From Pseudonocardia sp. N23 (GTDB lineage Bacteria > Actinomycetota > Actinomycetes > Mycobacteriales > Pseudonocardiaceae): a stretch of 64,000 nucleotides of DNA. The position numbers and the translations under genes are program-made. The notes below the pieces were generated by a model. That model was not told the origin of the DNA. It made no database searches and saw only the letters and a program-made list of their open reading frames with translations. Location of the stretch: the NCBI RefSeq assembly GCF_002583555.1, contig NZ_BEGX01000057.1, positions 90,806 to 154,805 on the forward strand, in the 5' to 3' direction. Shown piece by piece: positions 32,338-41,664 of the stretch (within the stretch, counting starts at the first letter, position 1; each line of letters begins with the position of its first letter).

Positions 32338-33612
32338 ATGACGGGGGTCGTCGCGACCGTGGCCGCGGCGGCGCTGCTGGTCGTGGTGCTGGTCGCCGCG
32401 GCGGTGCGTCCGCGCGGGCTGCCGGAGGCGGCGGTCGCGATCCCGGCGGCGATGGTCGTCGTCGGGGCGGGCCTGCTGGCGTTGCCCGCGGCGGTGGCCG
32501 AGGTGGGCACGCTCGGGCCGACGGTCGGGTTCCTGGCGGCGATCCTGCTGCTGGGGCGCCTCGCCGAGGCGGAGGGCGTCTTCGACTGGCTCGGCGCCCG
32601 GCTCGCGACAGGCTCGCGCGGCCGTCCGACCCGGCTGCTCGGGCTGGTGTTCGTCGCCGCGTCGACGACGACGGTCGTGCTCAGCCTGGACGCGACGGTC
32701 GTGCTGCTCACGCCGGTCGTGCTGCTGACGGCGCGGCGCCTGAGCGTCCGCGCCCGCCCGCACGCGTACGCCTGCGGGCACCTGTCCAACTCGGCGTCGC
32801 TGCTGCTACCCGTCTCGAACCTGACGAACCTGCTGGCGTTCAGCGCGTCGGGCCTGCCGTTCCTGGGCTTCGCGGGGTTGATGGCGTTGCCGTGGCTGGC
32901 GGCGGTCGCGGTCGAGTACGGCGTGTTGCGCTGGTTCTTCCGGAACGACCTGCAGGCGCCCGCGTCCCCTGCCACACCATCACCGACGACGGAGGCTCCG
33001 CGCTTCGCGCTCGTCGTGCTCGGTCTGACGCTGGCCGGGTTCGCGGTGTCGTCGACGATCGGGCTCGAACCGGTGTGGGTCGCGGCCGCCGGGGCGGTGG
33101 TGCTCGCGGCCCGGTCGCTCACAGGCGGGCGCATCGACGTCACGGGCGTCGTCCGGGCGATCGACCCGCTGTTCTGCCTGTTCGTGCTGGCGCTGGGGAT
33201 CGTCGTCGCGGCGGTCGGCGAGCACGGGCTGACGGATCTGCTCCGCGCCCTGGTCCCCGCGCCGGACGCCACGACCCTGCTCGCGCTGCTCGCGGTCGCG
33301 GGGATCGCGGCGGTGCTGGCGAACGTCGTCAACAACCTGCCGGCGACCTTGGTGCTGCTCGACGTCGTCGCCACCGCACCACCCGGCGTCCGCACCGGGC
33401 TGGTACTCGCGGTGCTGCTCGGGGTGAACATCGGCCCGAACCTGACCTTCGTCGGCTCGCTCGCGACGCTGCTGTGGCGGCAGGTGCTGGGGGCGCGCGA
33501 CGATCAGGTGTCGACGGCCGAGTTCACCCGCCTCGGCGCCCTGACCGTCCCGCTCACCCTCGCCGCGGCGACGTGCGCACTCTGGTTGGGGCTGCAGGTC
33601 GCCGGCCTCTAG
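32338..33612 (+). CDS. ArsB/NhaD-type (IT superfamily) permease
   Basis: Encodes 424 aa with about 11 transmembrane segments. The signature DATVVLLTPVVLLTARRL (about residues 118-135) and NLTNLLAFSASGLPF (about 161-175) are the two half-repeats of ArsB-like carriers, and NVVNNLPATLVLLD with GVNIGPNLTFVGSLATLLWR match the C-terminal half. This fits an arsenite efflux pump or related anion permease. No arsR, arsC or acr3 gene is near, so the arsenic role is family-based only. It lies 49 bp after the TSUP gene and may share a transcript. Confidence 0.82.
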   Translation: MTGVVATVAAAALLVVVLVAAAVRPRGLPEAAVAIPAAMVVVGAGLLALPAAVAEVGTLGPTVGFLAAILLLGRLAEAEGVFDWLGARLATGSRGRPTRLLGLVFVAASTTTVVLSLDATVVLLTPVVLLTARRLSVRARPHAYACGHLSNSASLLLPVSNLTNLLAFSASGLPFLGFAGLMALPWLAAVAVEYGVLRWFFRNDLQAPASPATPSPTTEAPRFALVVLGLTLAGFAVSSTIGLEPVWVAAAGAVVLAARSLTGGRIDVTGVVRAIDPLFCLFVLALGIVVAAVGEHGLTDLLRALVPAPDATTLLALLAVAGIAAVLANVVNNLPATLVLLDVVATAPPGVRTGLVLAVLLGVNIGPNLTFVGSLATLLWRQVLGARDDQVSTAEFTRLGALTVPLTLAAATCALWLGLQVAGL

Positions 33613-33811
33613 CTCCGTCGAGGTCCCGTCGGGCCGGACCCGGCGTCGCCGATGTCCGGCGGGGCCCGATCACAGGATCAGCGTCGGCGAGCGGGGCGCC
33701 CGACATGATCACCGGCCCTGGCTGGTCAGCGGCGTATCCGTCGCTCATCGGCCAGGAACGACGATCACGAGCTCAGCCGGCGTCCCGCCCGGGCATGTCC
33801 CGGAGGAGGCG

Positions 33812-34477
33812 TCAGGTGGGCAGGTGCGAGGTGTCGTTGACCAGCCGCACCGAGGTGCCGCCGTCGGGGTAGAAGTCCGCGATCGAGAGCGACGCGGTGT
33901 CCAGGTGCAGCCGGTAGAGGATCGACGGGCCCGCGCCGAGCGCCTGCTGCAGCAGCAGCTTGATCGGCGTGACGTGGCTGACGACGACGACCGTCGCCCC
34001 CGGGTACCCGGCGAGGATCGCGTCGCGCTCGACGGTCACCCGCTCCCCGACCTGCGCGAAGCTCTCCCCGCCGGGCGGGGCGACGTCCTGGCTGCCCAGC
34101 CAGCGGGCGTGGGCGTCGGGGTCGAGGTCGCGGGCCTGTGCGAAGGTCAGGCCGTCCCAGTCGCCGAAGTTCGTCTCGATCAGGCCGTCCCGGACGACGA
34201 GCGGTGCCCCGGTGGCCTCGGCGACGGCCTGCGCGGTGGCGCGGGTGCGGCGCAGCGGGGAGGTGAGGACGGCGGCGATCCCGGCGACGCCCCCGAGCCG
34301 GGCCGCGGCGCCGGCGACCTGGGCACGGCCGAGGTCGGTGAGCTCGGGGTCGCCGTGCCCGGAGTAGCGCCGCTCGACCGACAGCGGTGTCTGGCCGTGA
34401 CGCAGGAGCAGCATCCGGGTGGGCGCGCCGACCTGCCCCGTCCAGGCGGCACTCGCCGCCGGGGCGGGCGACGTCAC
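33812..34477 (-). CDS. Histidine phosphatase lacking the usual RNase H domain
   Basis: Encodes 221 aa, GTG at 34477, overlapping the zinc-ribbon gene by 4 bp. It has the phosphoglycerate-mutase fold with catalytic LLLRHGQTPLS (about 23-33), SPLRRTRATA, the acid region IETNFGDWDGLTF, and VVVVSHVTPI with the second His. In mycobacteria the gene at this place (Rv2228c) is a bifunctional RNase HI/acid phosphatase (CobC-like). Here only the phosphatase half and a stub of linker (WTGQVGAPTR) remain. Removal of the alpha-ribazole phosphate or another phosphate is the likely reaction. Confidence 0.88.
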   Translation of the reverse strand: MTSPAPAASAAWTGQVGAPTRMLLLRHGQTPLSVERRYSGHGDPELTDLGRAQVAGAAARLGGVAGIAAVLTSPLRRTRATAQAVAEATGAPLVVRDGLIETNFGDWDGLTFAQARDLDPDAHARWLGSQDVAPPGGESFAQVGERVTVERDAILAGYPGATVVVVSHVTPIKLLLQQALGAGPSILYRLHLDTASLSIADFYPDGGTSVRLVNDTSHLPT

Positions 34478-35214
34478 AGGCCGGACTCGGAGGTGCGGAC
34501 CAGGATCGCCCCGCACTCCTCGCAGGTCACGACGTCGTCGGGTGCCGCGGCCCGGAGCTGGCTGATGAACGTCCGGTCGAGCTCGAGACGGCACGCGCCG
34601 CACCGACGTTCGCGCAGCAGCCCGGCCCCGACGCGGCCCTGGCTCCGGCGGGTCTCGTAGGCGGCGAGCACGTCGGCGCTGCCGATCTTCTCCACGACCT
34701 CGGTGCGGGCCCGCTGCCGGCCGCCCTCGGAGGCGGTGATGTCGGCGAGTGCGGTGTCGCGGCGGGCGGAGATGTCGGTCAGCTCCTGCTCGGAACGGGC
34801 CAGCGCGACGCGGGCGTGTTCGAGGTCGAGGCCGACGGCTTCGCGTTGCTCCATGATCTCGAGCTGCTCGTCCTCGAGGACGCTCTGCCGGCGGGCCAGG
34901 GTCTCGAGCTCGTGCTGCAGGTCGTTGGCCTGCTTCGCACCGACGCCGGCGGAGGCGAGCATCTGGTGGTCGCGGGTGGTGCGGGTGCGCACGCCCTCGA
35001 CGTCGCGCTCGACGCGGCGGATGTCGCGGTCGAGATCGCCGGCGTTGGTCTCGATGCCAACCAGCTTGTCCTTGGCCGCCTGGACGGCCAGTTCGGCCGC
35101 GGCGTGCTCGCCGTCCTCTGGCAGGGTGCGGCGGCGGTGGGCGAGCCTGCCCAGCTCGGCGTCGACCTCCGCGAGTTCCAGCAGCCGACGTTGGTCGGCC
35201 GGGTCGGCCTTCAT
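34474..35214 (-). CDS. Coiled-coil C4 zinc-ribbon protein (Rv2229c-like)
   Basis: Encodes 246 aa. Residues 1-190 are a long antiparallel coiled coil (heptads through [19 protein letters not shown] and [20 protein letters not shown]). The C-terminus is a C4 zinc ribbon: [16 protein letters not shown] and [13 protein letters not shown], with four cysteines in two CxxC pairs. The function is unknown. The family is always beside a Nif3-like gene and a phosphatase, as here. ATG 35214 overlaps the Nif3 stop (ATGA). Confidence 0.9.
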   Translation of the reverse strand: MKADPADQRRLLELAEVDAELGRLAHRRRTLPEDGEHAAAELAVQAAKDKLVGIETNAGDLDRDIRRVERDVEGVRTRTTRDHQMLASAGVGAKQANDLQHELETLARRQSVLEDEQLEIMEQREAVGLDLEHARVALARSEQELTDISARRDTALADITASEGGRQRARTEVVEKIGSADVLAAYETRRSQGRVGAGLLRERRCGACRLELDRTFISQLRAAAPDDVVTCEECGAILVRTSESGL

Positions 35215-36362
35215 GTGGGGTTCCTTCCGATGGTCCACGGGTCGGTCCGCAACCGCGAGACGTGGACCTCGACGCTACCGCCTGACGCGGTGCGGACGAC
35301 GTCCGCGGCCTGCGCACACCACGGCCACTCCGATGCCCAGTGTGCGACGTCGACGAGCGCGGGTCGCGCGGGGTGTGGTCCGGTCCCGGCAAGGACGTGT
35401 TCGGACGCGGGATGGTGGCGCAGGTCGGCGGTGACATAGGCGTCGACGCCGGCGGCCGCGGCGGCGTCCAGTGCGGAGTCGCCGGCGCCGCCGCACACTG
35501 CGACCCGGCGGATCATCCGGTCGGGGTCGCCCGCGGCGCGCACGCCCCATGCGGTGGCGGGCAGGGCGGCTGCAACCCGGTCGGTGAACGCGGACAACGG
35601 TTCCGCGGCGTCGAGCACCCCGATCCGGCCGAGCCCCAGGTGCGACGGCAGCTCCGCGAGCTCGAGGACGTCGTAGGCGGGTTCCTCGTAGGGGTGGGCG
35701 GCGAGCAGCGCGGCGACGACGGCGGCGCGGCGCCCCCGCGGCAGCACCATCTCGATGCGGGTCTCGGCGACGCGTTCGAGCCGCCCGACGGCCCCGATCG
35801 ACGGGTCGGCGCCCTCGTGGGGCAGGAACTGGCCGGTGCCGGCCGTCGCGAAGGAGCAGTGGCTGTAGTCGCCGATCTGCCCGGCGCCGGCGTCGGAGAG
35901 CGCCTCGTGCACGGTGGAGAGCGCCGGCCCGGTCGGGACGAAGGCGACGATCTTGTCCAGCGACGGAGCGGGGGCGGCCTGCAGCGGCCCCTCGACGGTG
36001 AGCCCGATCGCGGCGGCGAGCGCGTCGGACACCCCGGGCGCAGCGGAGTCGGCGTTGGTGTGGGCGGTGAAGAGCCCGGCCCCGCCGCGGATCAGCCTGT
36101 GCAGCAACGCCCCCTTGGGGGTGTCGGCGCCGACACCGTGGACGCCGCGCAGCAGCAGCGGATGGTGGGTGACGAGCAGATCGGCCCCGGCGGCGAGGGC
36201 TTCGTCGACGGTCTCGGCGACCGGGTCGACCGCGATGTGGACGCGGCGGACCTCGTCGTCGGGATCACCGCAGACCAGCCCGACGGCGTCCCAGTCGGCG
36301 GCGAGGCCCGGCGGGTAGGCGGCCTCGAGGGCGGCGACGACGTCGCGCAGGCGCAGGCTCAT
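35211..36362 (-). CDS. Nif3-like dinuclear metal-binding protein
   Basis: Encodes 383 aa, ATG at 36362. N- and C-terminal NIF3 halves flank an inserted PII-like domain. Metal ligands are visible in [10 protein letters not shown] (about residues 65-74) and [12 protein letters not shown] plus DVAHWASEW near the C-terminus. The middle [21 protein letters not shown] and [13 protein letters not shown] segments belong to the insert. The family has been annotated as GTP cyclohydrolase 1 type 2, but its cellular role is unsettled. It is translationally coupled on both sides (ATGA overlaps). Confidence 0.92.
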   Translation of the reverse strand: MSLRLRDVVAALEAAYPPGLAADWDAVGLVCGDPDDEVRRVHIAVDPVAETVDEALAAGADLLVTHHPLLLRGVHGVGADTPKGALLHRLIRGGAGLFTAHTNADSAAPGVSDALAAAIGLTVEGPLQAAPAPSLDKIVAFVPTGPALSTVHEALSDAGAGQIGDYSHCSFATAGTGQFLPHEGADPSIGAVGRLERVAETRIEMVLPRGRRAAVVAALLAAHPYEEPAYDVLELAELPSHLGLGRIGVLDAAEPLSAFTDRVAAALPATAWGVRAAGDPDRMIRRVAVCGGAGDSALDAAAAAGVDAYVTADLRHHPASEHVLAGTGPHPARPALVDVAHWASEWPWCAQAADVVRTASGGSVEVHVSRLRTDPWTIGRNPT

Positions 36363-37447
36363 GCCGCCGCCTCCGTGACGTCGGCGAGCGCCTCGCGCAG
36401 GGCGGCGGCCAGCAGGGCTGCAACGCGCGGTTCGCGGACGGCGACGCGGACGTGGTCGGGTCCGAGCCCGGGGAAGGTGTCGCCGCGGCGGACGGCGATC
36501 CCACCGGCGCGCAGCCGGGCCCGCACGACGGGGCCGGTCCCGGGCGGGAGGGTGAGCAGCAGGTAGGGCGCGACGCCGGGCTGGACGTGCACGCCCGGGA
36601 CGGCGGCGAGCGCGGCGGCCTGGCCGGTGCGCCAGCCGGCCAGCCGGGCGGCGGCGTCGGCGGCGAGGGCCACCGCACCGGGTTCGCTGCATGCCGCGAC
36701 TGCCTCCAGCACCAGCGTGCCGACGGGCCAGTGCGGCCGCCCGACCACGAGCCGGGCGAGCAGGTCGGGGGCGGCGAGGGCGTAGCCGGCGCGCAGCCCG
36801 GCGAGCGCCCAGGTCTTGGTGAGGCTGCGCAGCACCAGCAGCCCGGGCACCGACGCATCGCCGGCGAGGGACTCCGGTTCGCCGGGGACGGCGTCGGCGA
36901 ACGCCTCGTCGACGACGAGCACGCGGCCCGGCCGGGCCAACGCGCGCAGCGTGTCGGCGGGGTGCGCGACACCCGTCGGGTTGGTCGGGTTGCCGACGAC
37001 GACGAGGTCCGCGTCGGCGGGTACGGCGGCGGGGTCGAGGCGGTGCCCGGTGGCGGCGTCGGTGAGCACCCGGACGACGGGGACGCCCGCGTCGCGCAGC
37101 ACGGCCTCCGGCTCGGTGAACCCGGGGTGCACGACGGCGGCGCGGGTGGGGTGCAGCCGGGGCAGCATCGCGAACCCCTCCGCGCTGCCGGCGAGGACGA
37201 GGACGTCGGCGGCGTCCCGGCCGTGCCGCCCGGCGACGGCCTCACGGGCCGCGGCGTCGTGGGCGCCCGACGGGTAGGCGGCGAGGTCGTCGACAGCGGC
37301 GGTGAGCCGGTCGCGCAGCCAGCGCGGTGGCGCGTCGCCCTGCACGTTCACGGCCAGGTCGAGGAGACCGGGCTCGGTGTCGACGTCGCCGTGGTGACGC
37401 AACGGGTCCGCGGGCGCCGGGCCGGGGTCGTCGTGGTCTCGCACCAT
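36359..37447 (-). CDS. PLP-dependent aminotransferase, CobC/HisC-like (Rv2231c-like)
   Basis: Encodes 362 aa, ATG at 37447. It is a fold-type I aminotransferase: substrate loop [11 protein letters not shown] (about 150-160), Asp in VVDEAFAD (about 177), and the PLP lysine in [16 protein letters not shown] (about 206-221). Relatives act as threonine-phosphate decarboxylase (CobD/CobC) or histidinol-phosphate aminotransferase. The block order matches mycobacterial Rv2228c-Rv2231c. It is the first gene of the four-gene minus-strand operon and divergent from ptpA. Confidence 0.88.
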   Translation of the reverse strand: MVRDHDDPGPAPADPLRHHGDVDTEPGLLDLAVNVQGDAPPRWLRDRLTAAVDDLAAYPSGAHDAAAREAVAGRHGRDAADVLVLAGSAEGFAMLPRLHPTRAAVVHPGFTEPEAVLRDAGVPVVRVLTDAATGHRLDPAAVPADADLVVVGNPTNPTGVAHPADTLRALARPGRVLVVDEAFADAVPGEPESLAGDASVPGLLVLRSLTKTWALAGLRAGYALAAPDLLARLVVGRPHWPVGTLVLEAVAACSEPGAVALAADAAARLAGWRTGQAAALAAVPGVHVQPGVAPYLLLTLPPGTGPVVRARLRAGGIAVRRGDTFPGLGPDHVRVAVREPRVAALLAAALREALADVTEAAA

Positions 37448-37581
37448 GGGATGCCACCCTACGGTGATCGGTCCGGCCGCCCGCGGGCACGAGCACGCCA
37501 CGCCCGCCCACCGGCGATGTCCGGTTTGTGATCCGAGTCGCCCGAACGGACCCCGGGGGCGGTGCGTCCTACGGTGGCCGG

Positions 37582-38037
37582 GTGCATGTGAGTTTCGTCT
37601 GTACGGGCAACATCTGCCGCTCCCCCATGGCCGCCCAGGTCTTGCGTGCCCACCTCGACCGCGCCGGGCTGGGCGACGTCGTCGTCACCAGCGCGGGGAC
37701 CGGTGGCTGGCACGTCGGGGAGCCGGCCGACCCGCGTGCGGCGGAAGTGTTGCGCACCAATGGTTACGCGACCGATCACGCCGCCCGTCAGCTCGACTCC
37801 GAGGAGCTGTCGGCCGACCTGCTCGTCGCGCTCGACCGTGACCATCTGCGGTCGTTGCGCCGCTCGGTACCCGAGCCCGAACGGGTGCGGCTGCTGCGCT
37901 CGTTCGACCCCGACGCCCCCGCCGACGCCGAGGTCCCCGATCCCTACTACGGGGGCCCGGGCGGGTTCGACGAGGTGCTCGACATGATCGAGGCGGCGAT
38001 GCCGGGCATGGTCGAGTGGGTGCGGACGAGGGCGTGA
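37582..38037 (+). CDS. ptpA: Low-molecular-weight protein tyrosine phosphatase
   Basis: Encodes 151 aa. The P-loop CTGNICRSP (CX5R, about residues 6-14) carries the nucleophilic Cys and Arg. The general-acid aspartate lies in VPDPYYGGPGGF (about 122-133), with the two Tyr of substrate recognition. Its position after the Rv2231c-like gene matches Rv2234 (PtpA) of mycobacteria; the intervening ptkA-type gene is absent. GTG 37582 starts the protein right at the first strand. It is coupled to the fructosamine kinase gene (GTGA). Confidence 0.92.
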   Translation: MHVSFVCTGNICRSPMAAQVLRAHLDRAGLGDVVVTSAGTGGWHVGEPADPRAAEVLRTNGYATDHAARQLDSEELSADLLVALDRDHLRSLRRSVPEPERVRLLRSFDPDAPADAEVPDPYYGGPGGFDEVLDMIEAAMPGMVEWVRTRA

Positions 38038-38897
38038 CCCGCGAGGGTCCCGCCGGCGCCGTCGCTCTGTTGCTGGGCGGCACGGTGGTCGGGACGGCGG
38101 AGCTGGGCGGCGCTACCCGGGTCGACCTGGCTGACGGGACGAGCCTCGTCGCCAAGGCCGGGTCGAGCGTCGTGGCGGAGGCCGCGGGGCTGCGCTGGCT
38201 CGCCGGCGGCGCGGGCCCGTTGGTCGCAGAGGTGCTGGCGACCGGGTCGGCGGCGGAGGCGACGTGGCTGGTCACCCGCTTCGTGGCGACGACCGCGCCG
38301 GCCGCCGCGGCGGCCGAGGAGCTCGGCGTCGCGCTGGCCCGGCTGCATGCCGCGGGCGCTCCGGCGTTCGGGTCGCCACCCCCGGGCGGGCCCGCCGACG
38401 CGTGGATCGGCACGGCGCCGATGCGCAACAGCCCGAGGCACGACGGCTGGGCGAGCTGGTACGCAGCTGACCGGGTCCTCCCCTACGCCCGGGCGGCCCG
38501 CGACGCGGGCACCTTCGACGCCGCCGACGTCGCCACGATCGAGGCGGTCTGCGCGCGGCTGCCGGAGCTGGCCGGGTCCGCCGAGTCGCCGTCGCGGCTG
38601 CACGGTGACCTGTGGTCGGGCAACGTCCTGTGGACGGCGGCGGGCGCGCTGCTGATCGATCCGGCCGCCCACGGCGGGCACCGGGAGACCGACCTGGCGA
38701 TGCTCGAGCTGTTCGGGCTCCCGCACCTGGCGCGGGTCCGTGCGGCCTACGACGAGTCCGCCCCGCTCGCGCCCGGGCACGCCGCCCGCATCCCGCTGCA
38801 CCAGCTCTTCCCGCTGCTGGTGCACGTCGTGCTGTTCGGCGCAGGCTATGCGGGACAGGCACTGTCGGCTGCCCGCGCGGCGCTGCACGCGGCCTGA
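38034..38897 (+). CDS. Fructosamine kinase family protein
   Basis: Encodes 287 aa, GTG at 38034 within the ptpA stop. It has a protein-kinase-like (APH) fold: VDLADGTSLVAKAG with the ATP-site lysine, catalytic RLHGDLWSGNVLW (about residues 189-201) and metal-binding LIDPAAHGGHRETDLAML (about 207-224). These are hallmarks of fructosamine/ketosamine-3-kinases, which phosphorylate glycated proteins so that the sugar detaches. Pairing with a LMW-PTP is widespread in actinobacteria and suggests a joint repair unit. Confidence 0.92.
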   Translation: MTREGPAGAVALLLGGTVVGTAELGGATRVDLADGTSLVAKAGSSVVAEAAGLRWLAGGAGPLVAEVLATGSAAEATWLVTRFVATTAPAAAAAEELGVALARLHAAGAPAFGSPPPGGPADAWIGTAPMRNSPRHDGWASWYAADRVLPYARAARDAGTFDAADVATIEAVCARLPELAGSAESPSRLHGDLWSGNVLWTAAGALLIDPAAHGGHRETDLAMLELFGLPHLARVRAAYDESAPLAPGHAARIPLHQLFPLLVHVVLFGAGYAGQALSAARAALHAA

Positions 38898-39017
38898 ACG
38901 CCCGCGCTCTCCCCGGTCGCGAGAACCAGGCCGGCGTCGATCTCGTCGAGCGGGCCGCCGCTGGGTGGTGATGGAAGCGGCTTGCCGCAGGGGTCACACG
39001 GAATCCGTCGTGACCAT

Positions 39018-39063
39018 GATTGTTAACAATCTGGTTGCCATGATTGGGTCGGATCGCTACGGT
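39018..39063 (+). promoter_or_regulatory. Promoter and palindromic operator of the catabolic operon
   Basis: TTGCCA (39035-39040), 17 nt, TACGGT (39058-39063) form a sigma-70-type promoter. Overlapping its upstream edge is GATTGTTAACAATC (39018-39031), a perfect 14-bp palindrome in an otherwise GC-rich region. The core TGTTAACA resembles GntR/FadR-class half-site symmetry. No regulator gene is adjacent, so the protein must be encoded elsewhere. Confidence 0.65.
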
Positions 39064-39093
39064 CCGTTTCATACCGAGAGCGGGAGGCCCATC

Positions 39094-39171
39094 ATGGGTG
39101 TTGCCGTCACTGTCGACGGACGAGCTGACCGACGCGCTGCCTCACTACCCCGGGAGGTGGTGCCGGTATGA
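39094..39171 (+). CDS. Putative 25-aa leader peptide coupled to the lipoprotein gene
   Basis: An ATG at 39094 with GGGAGG 6 nt upstream opens a 25-codon frame (MGVAVTVDGRADRRAASLPR, then EVVPV). Its TGA overlaps the ATG of the substrate-binding protein (ATGA). The Shine-Dalgarno, the position directly downstream of the promoter and the exact coupling argue that it is translated. No attenuator hairpin or run of rare codons is obvious. Confidence 0.5.
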   Translation: MGVAVTVDGRADRRAASLPREVVPV

Positions 39172-40793
39172 ACCGGTCGCTCCCACGGCCCTGGCGTACC
39201 CGCGCCGCCGTCGCGATCCTGGCGATCGGCACGCTCGTACTCTCCGCGTGCGGCTCCAACGCCGGTTCCTCGACCGGCCCGGAGCTGCGGACGGTCAACC
39301 CGTTCGGCGACAATCTCGCCTCCGAGGGCACCGCGAAGAACGGCGGGACGCTGATCCTCGCCGAGGACCGCGAGATCGTCAGCTTCGACCCGACGGTGCA
39401 GAACTCCAACATGGCGGCACTCGCCGTCTACGACTCGCTGCTCAAGCTCGACGACAAGGGCGTCCCCCAGCCGTACATGGCGAAGTCGATGGAGACCACC
39501 GACAACGGCACGACCTGGCGGATGGGGCTGCGCCCGGAGGTGACGTTCTCCGACGGCACCCCGCTCGACGCGCAGGCCGTCATCACCAACGTGCAGCGCC
39601 ACATCGACAAGAAGTCCTCGCCCTCGAACCGGTACGCCGTCGTCATCGGGTCGATGCGCGCGGTCGATCCCACGACCGTCGAGTTCACCCTGAAGAACCC
39701 CAGCGGCACCTTCCCGCAGCTCTTCGCGCTGCCGTTCAACTCCGGCAACCTGGGCACGATCGTCTCCCCGAAGGCCTTGCAGGAGAAGGGCGAGGCCGGG
39801 ATCGCGAAGGAGCCGGTCGGGGCCGGGCCGTTCACGTTCACCAGCTGGGTGCGTGACTCCAAGCTGACCCTGACGAAGAACCCGAACTACTGGCAGCAGG
39901 GTCTCCCCCATCTCGACGGGCTGGAGTTCCGGCCGCTGCCCGACACCGAGACCCGCTACGCATCGATCGAGAACGGCGACGTCGACGTCGTGTTCGGCGG
40001 CTACCACACCGAGCTGATCCGTGGCCTCGGAAACCCGAACCTGAAGGTCTACTACGGCTCCGGCAACGGAGCGGAGTACATCTACTTCAACCAGACGCGG
40101 GCACCCTTCGACGACCGGCGGATGCGTGAGGCTGTCGTCCGGGCGATCGACCTGAACGCGTTGGCGGCCAGCCAGTACCGGGGCCAGATGGAGCGTGCCG
40201 ACGGCTACTTCGGCGACGACACCGAGTTCTCCAGCCAGCAGTCGCGTGACGCGTGGCCGGCGTTCGACATCGAGAAGGCGAAGCAGCTCGTCGCCGACTA
40301 CAAGGCGAGCGGCGGCAACGCGACCGTCCAGTACAAGACGACCAACGCGCCCAACCGCGTCGCGTTCGCGGAGTTCCTGCAGGCCCAGCTCAAGGCGGCC
40401 GGCATCGACATCCAGGTGCAGTTCTACGACCTCGCCCAGTACTCCTCCAGCGTCGTGCAGAGCCGCGACTTCCAGATCGCGGGCTGGGTCGGCGGTCCCG
40501 TCGACGGGCCGTTCCCCGGTGCCTTCAACCTGTTCCACTCGGGCGGCAGCACCAACTTCGGGAACTACTCCAACCCGCAGGTCGACGCAGCGCTCGACAC
40601 GGCCGTGTCGACGACCGACCCGGCCGAGCTGGCGAAGGCCTACCAGCAGGTCCAGCAGCTCACCAACCAGGACCTCGCGGTCGCCTACTACAGCCGCGGG
40701 TACCTGTCGACCATCGCGAAGCCGCAGGTCAAGGGCATGCAGCGATACCTCACCCGCGACACGTTCTTCGCGAACATGTGGCTCGACCGGTGA
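39168..40793 (+). CDS. ABC-transporter substrate-binding lipoprotein, family 5
   Basis: Encodes 541 aa. A lipoprotein signal peptide ends in the lipobox LSAC (Cys about residue 27). It has the SBP_bac_5 (oligopeptide/dipeptide/nickel) fold: SFDPTVQNSNMA near the start, VTFSDGTPLDAQAVITNVQRH, GAGPFTFTSW and the FDDRRMREAVVRAIDL helix. It is tethered outside the membrane and delivers a solute to an ABC permease. No permease or ATPase gene follows, so it either works with a distant transporter or as a sensor. First large gene of the catabolic operon. Confidence 0.9.
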   Translation: MNRSLPRPWRTRAAVAILAIGTLVLSACGSNAGSSTGPELRTVNPFGDNLASEGTAKNGGTLILAEDREIVSFDPTVQNSNMAALAVYDSLLKLDDKGVPQPYMAKSMETTDNGTTWRMGLRPEVTFSDGTPLDAQAVITNVQRHIDKKSSPSNRYAVVIGSMRAVDPTTVEFTLKNPSGTFPQLFALPFNSGNLGTIVSPKALQEKGEAGIAKEPVGAGPFTFTSWVRDSKLTLTKNPNYWQQGLPHLDGLEFRPLPDTETRYASIENGDVDVVFGGYHTELIRGLGNPNLKVYYGSGNGAEYIYFNQTRAPFDDRRMREAVVRAIDLNALAASQYRGQMERADGYFGDDTEFSSQQSRDAWPAFDIEKAKQLVADYKASGGNATVQYKTTNAPNRVAFAEFLQAQLKAAGIDIQVQFYDLAQYSSSVVQSRDFQIAGWVGGPVDGPFPGAFNLFHSGGSTNFGNYSNPQVDAALDTAVSTTDPAELAKAYQQVQQLTNQDLAVAYYSRGYLSTIAKPQVKGMQRYLTRDTFFANMWLDR

Positions 40794-40821
40794 CTGTGCA
40801 CCCGGGAAGGAACTGACCGAC

Positions 40822-41664
40822 ATGGCCGTCGATCCGAATGCCGTCGGGCGCGAAGGCGAACCCCGCACGCGCTCGTGGGACTCGAAGGACGCGTTGCTCT
40901 ACGCCGTCGGGGTGGGTGCCGGTCTCGGTGCTCCCGCCGAGGAACTGCAGTTCACGACGGAGAACTCCGACGGCGTCGAGCAGCGGGTGCTGCCGACGTT
41001 CGCCGTGCTGCTCTCGCAGGCCCCGACACCGGGCTTCGGCGACTTCGACCGCTCGATGCTCGTGCACGCCGAGCAGCACCTGGAGCTGCACCGCCCGGTG
41101 CCCGTCGAGGGCACGGTCACGACCACCGCCCGGATCACCGGCCTGCACGACAAGGGATCGGGTGCGCTCGTCTCCGTCGAGGCCACGGCGGTCCTCGACG
41201 GCGGCGAGCGGCTCGCGACCAACCGCAGCGCGGTGTTCATCCGCGGCGAGGGCGGTTTCGGCGGCGAGCGCGGCCCGAAGGAGACATGGACGCCGCCCGA
41301 CCGGGCGCCCGATCACACCGTCACCTATGCGACCCGTCCCGAGCAGGCGTTGATCTACCGCCTCTCCGGCGACCGCAACCCGCTGCACTCGGACCCGGCG
41401 TTCGCGGCCAAGGGCGGGTTCGACACCCCGATCCTGCACGGGCTGTGCACGTACGGGGTGACGGGCCGGGCGCTGCTCGCGACGGTGTGCGGCGGCGACC
41501 CGGACCGGCTCACCGCGATGTCGTGCCGGTTCTCCTCGACGGTGCTGCCGGGGCAGTCGCTGACCGTCGACGCCTGGCGCGACGGTGCCGACGTCTGGTT
41601 CCGCACCAGGCTCGACGACGGCACGGTCGTCATCGACCATGGCCGGGCGAGCGTCGCAGGGTGA
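40822..41664 (+). CDS. MaoC-like (R)-enoyl-CoA hydratase
   Basis: Encodes 280 aa, two hot-dog domains as in hydratase 2/MFE-2. The catalytic signature is in the second: YRLSGDRNPLHSDPAFAAKG (Asp and His, about residues 180-199), followed by TPILHGLCTYGVTG. The N-terminal hot dog is degenerate. It hydrates trans-2-enoyl-CoA to (R)-3-hydroxyacyl-CoA, which would feed the SDR gene two places downstream. GGAAGGAAC lies about 8 nt before the ATG. Confidence 0.9.
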   Translation: MAVDPNAVGREGEPRTRSWDSKDALLYAVGVGAGLGAPAEELQFTTENSDGVEQRVLPTFAVLLSQAPTPGFGDFDRSMLVHAEQHLELHRPVPVEGTVTTTARITGLHDKGSGALVSVEATAVLDGGERLATNRSAVFIRGEGGFGGERGPKETWTPPDRAPDHTVTYATRPEQALIYRLSGDRNPLHSDPAFAAKGGFDTPILHGLCTYGVTGRALLATVCGGDPDRLTAMSCRFSSTVLPGQSLTVDAWRDGADVWFRTRLDDGTVVIDHGRASVAG

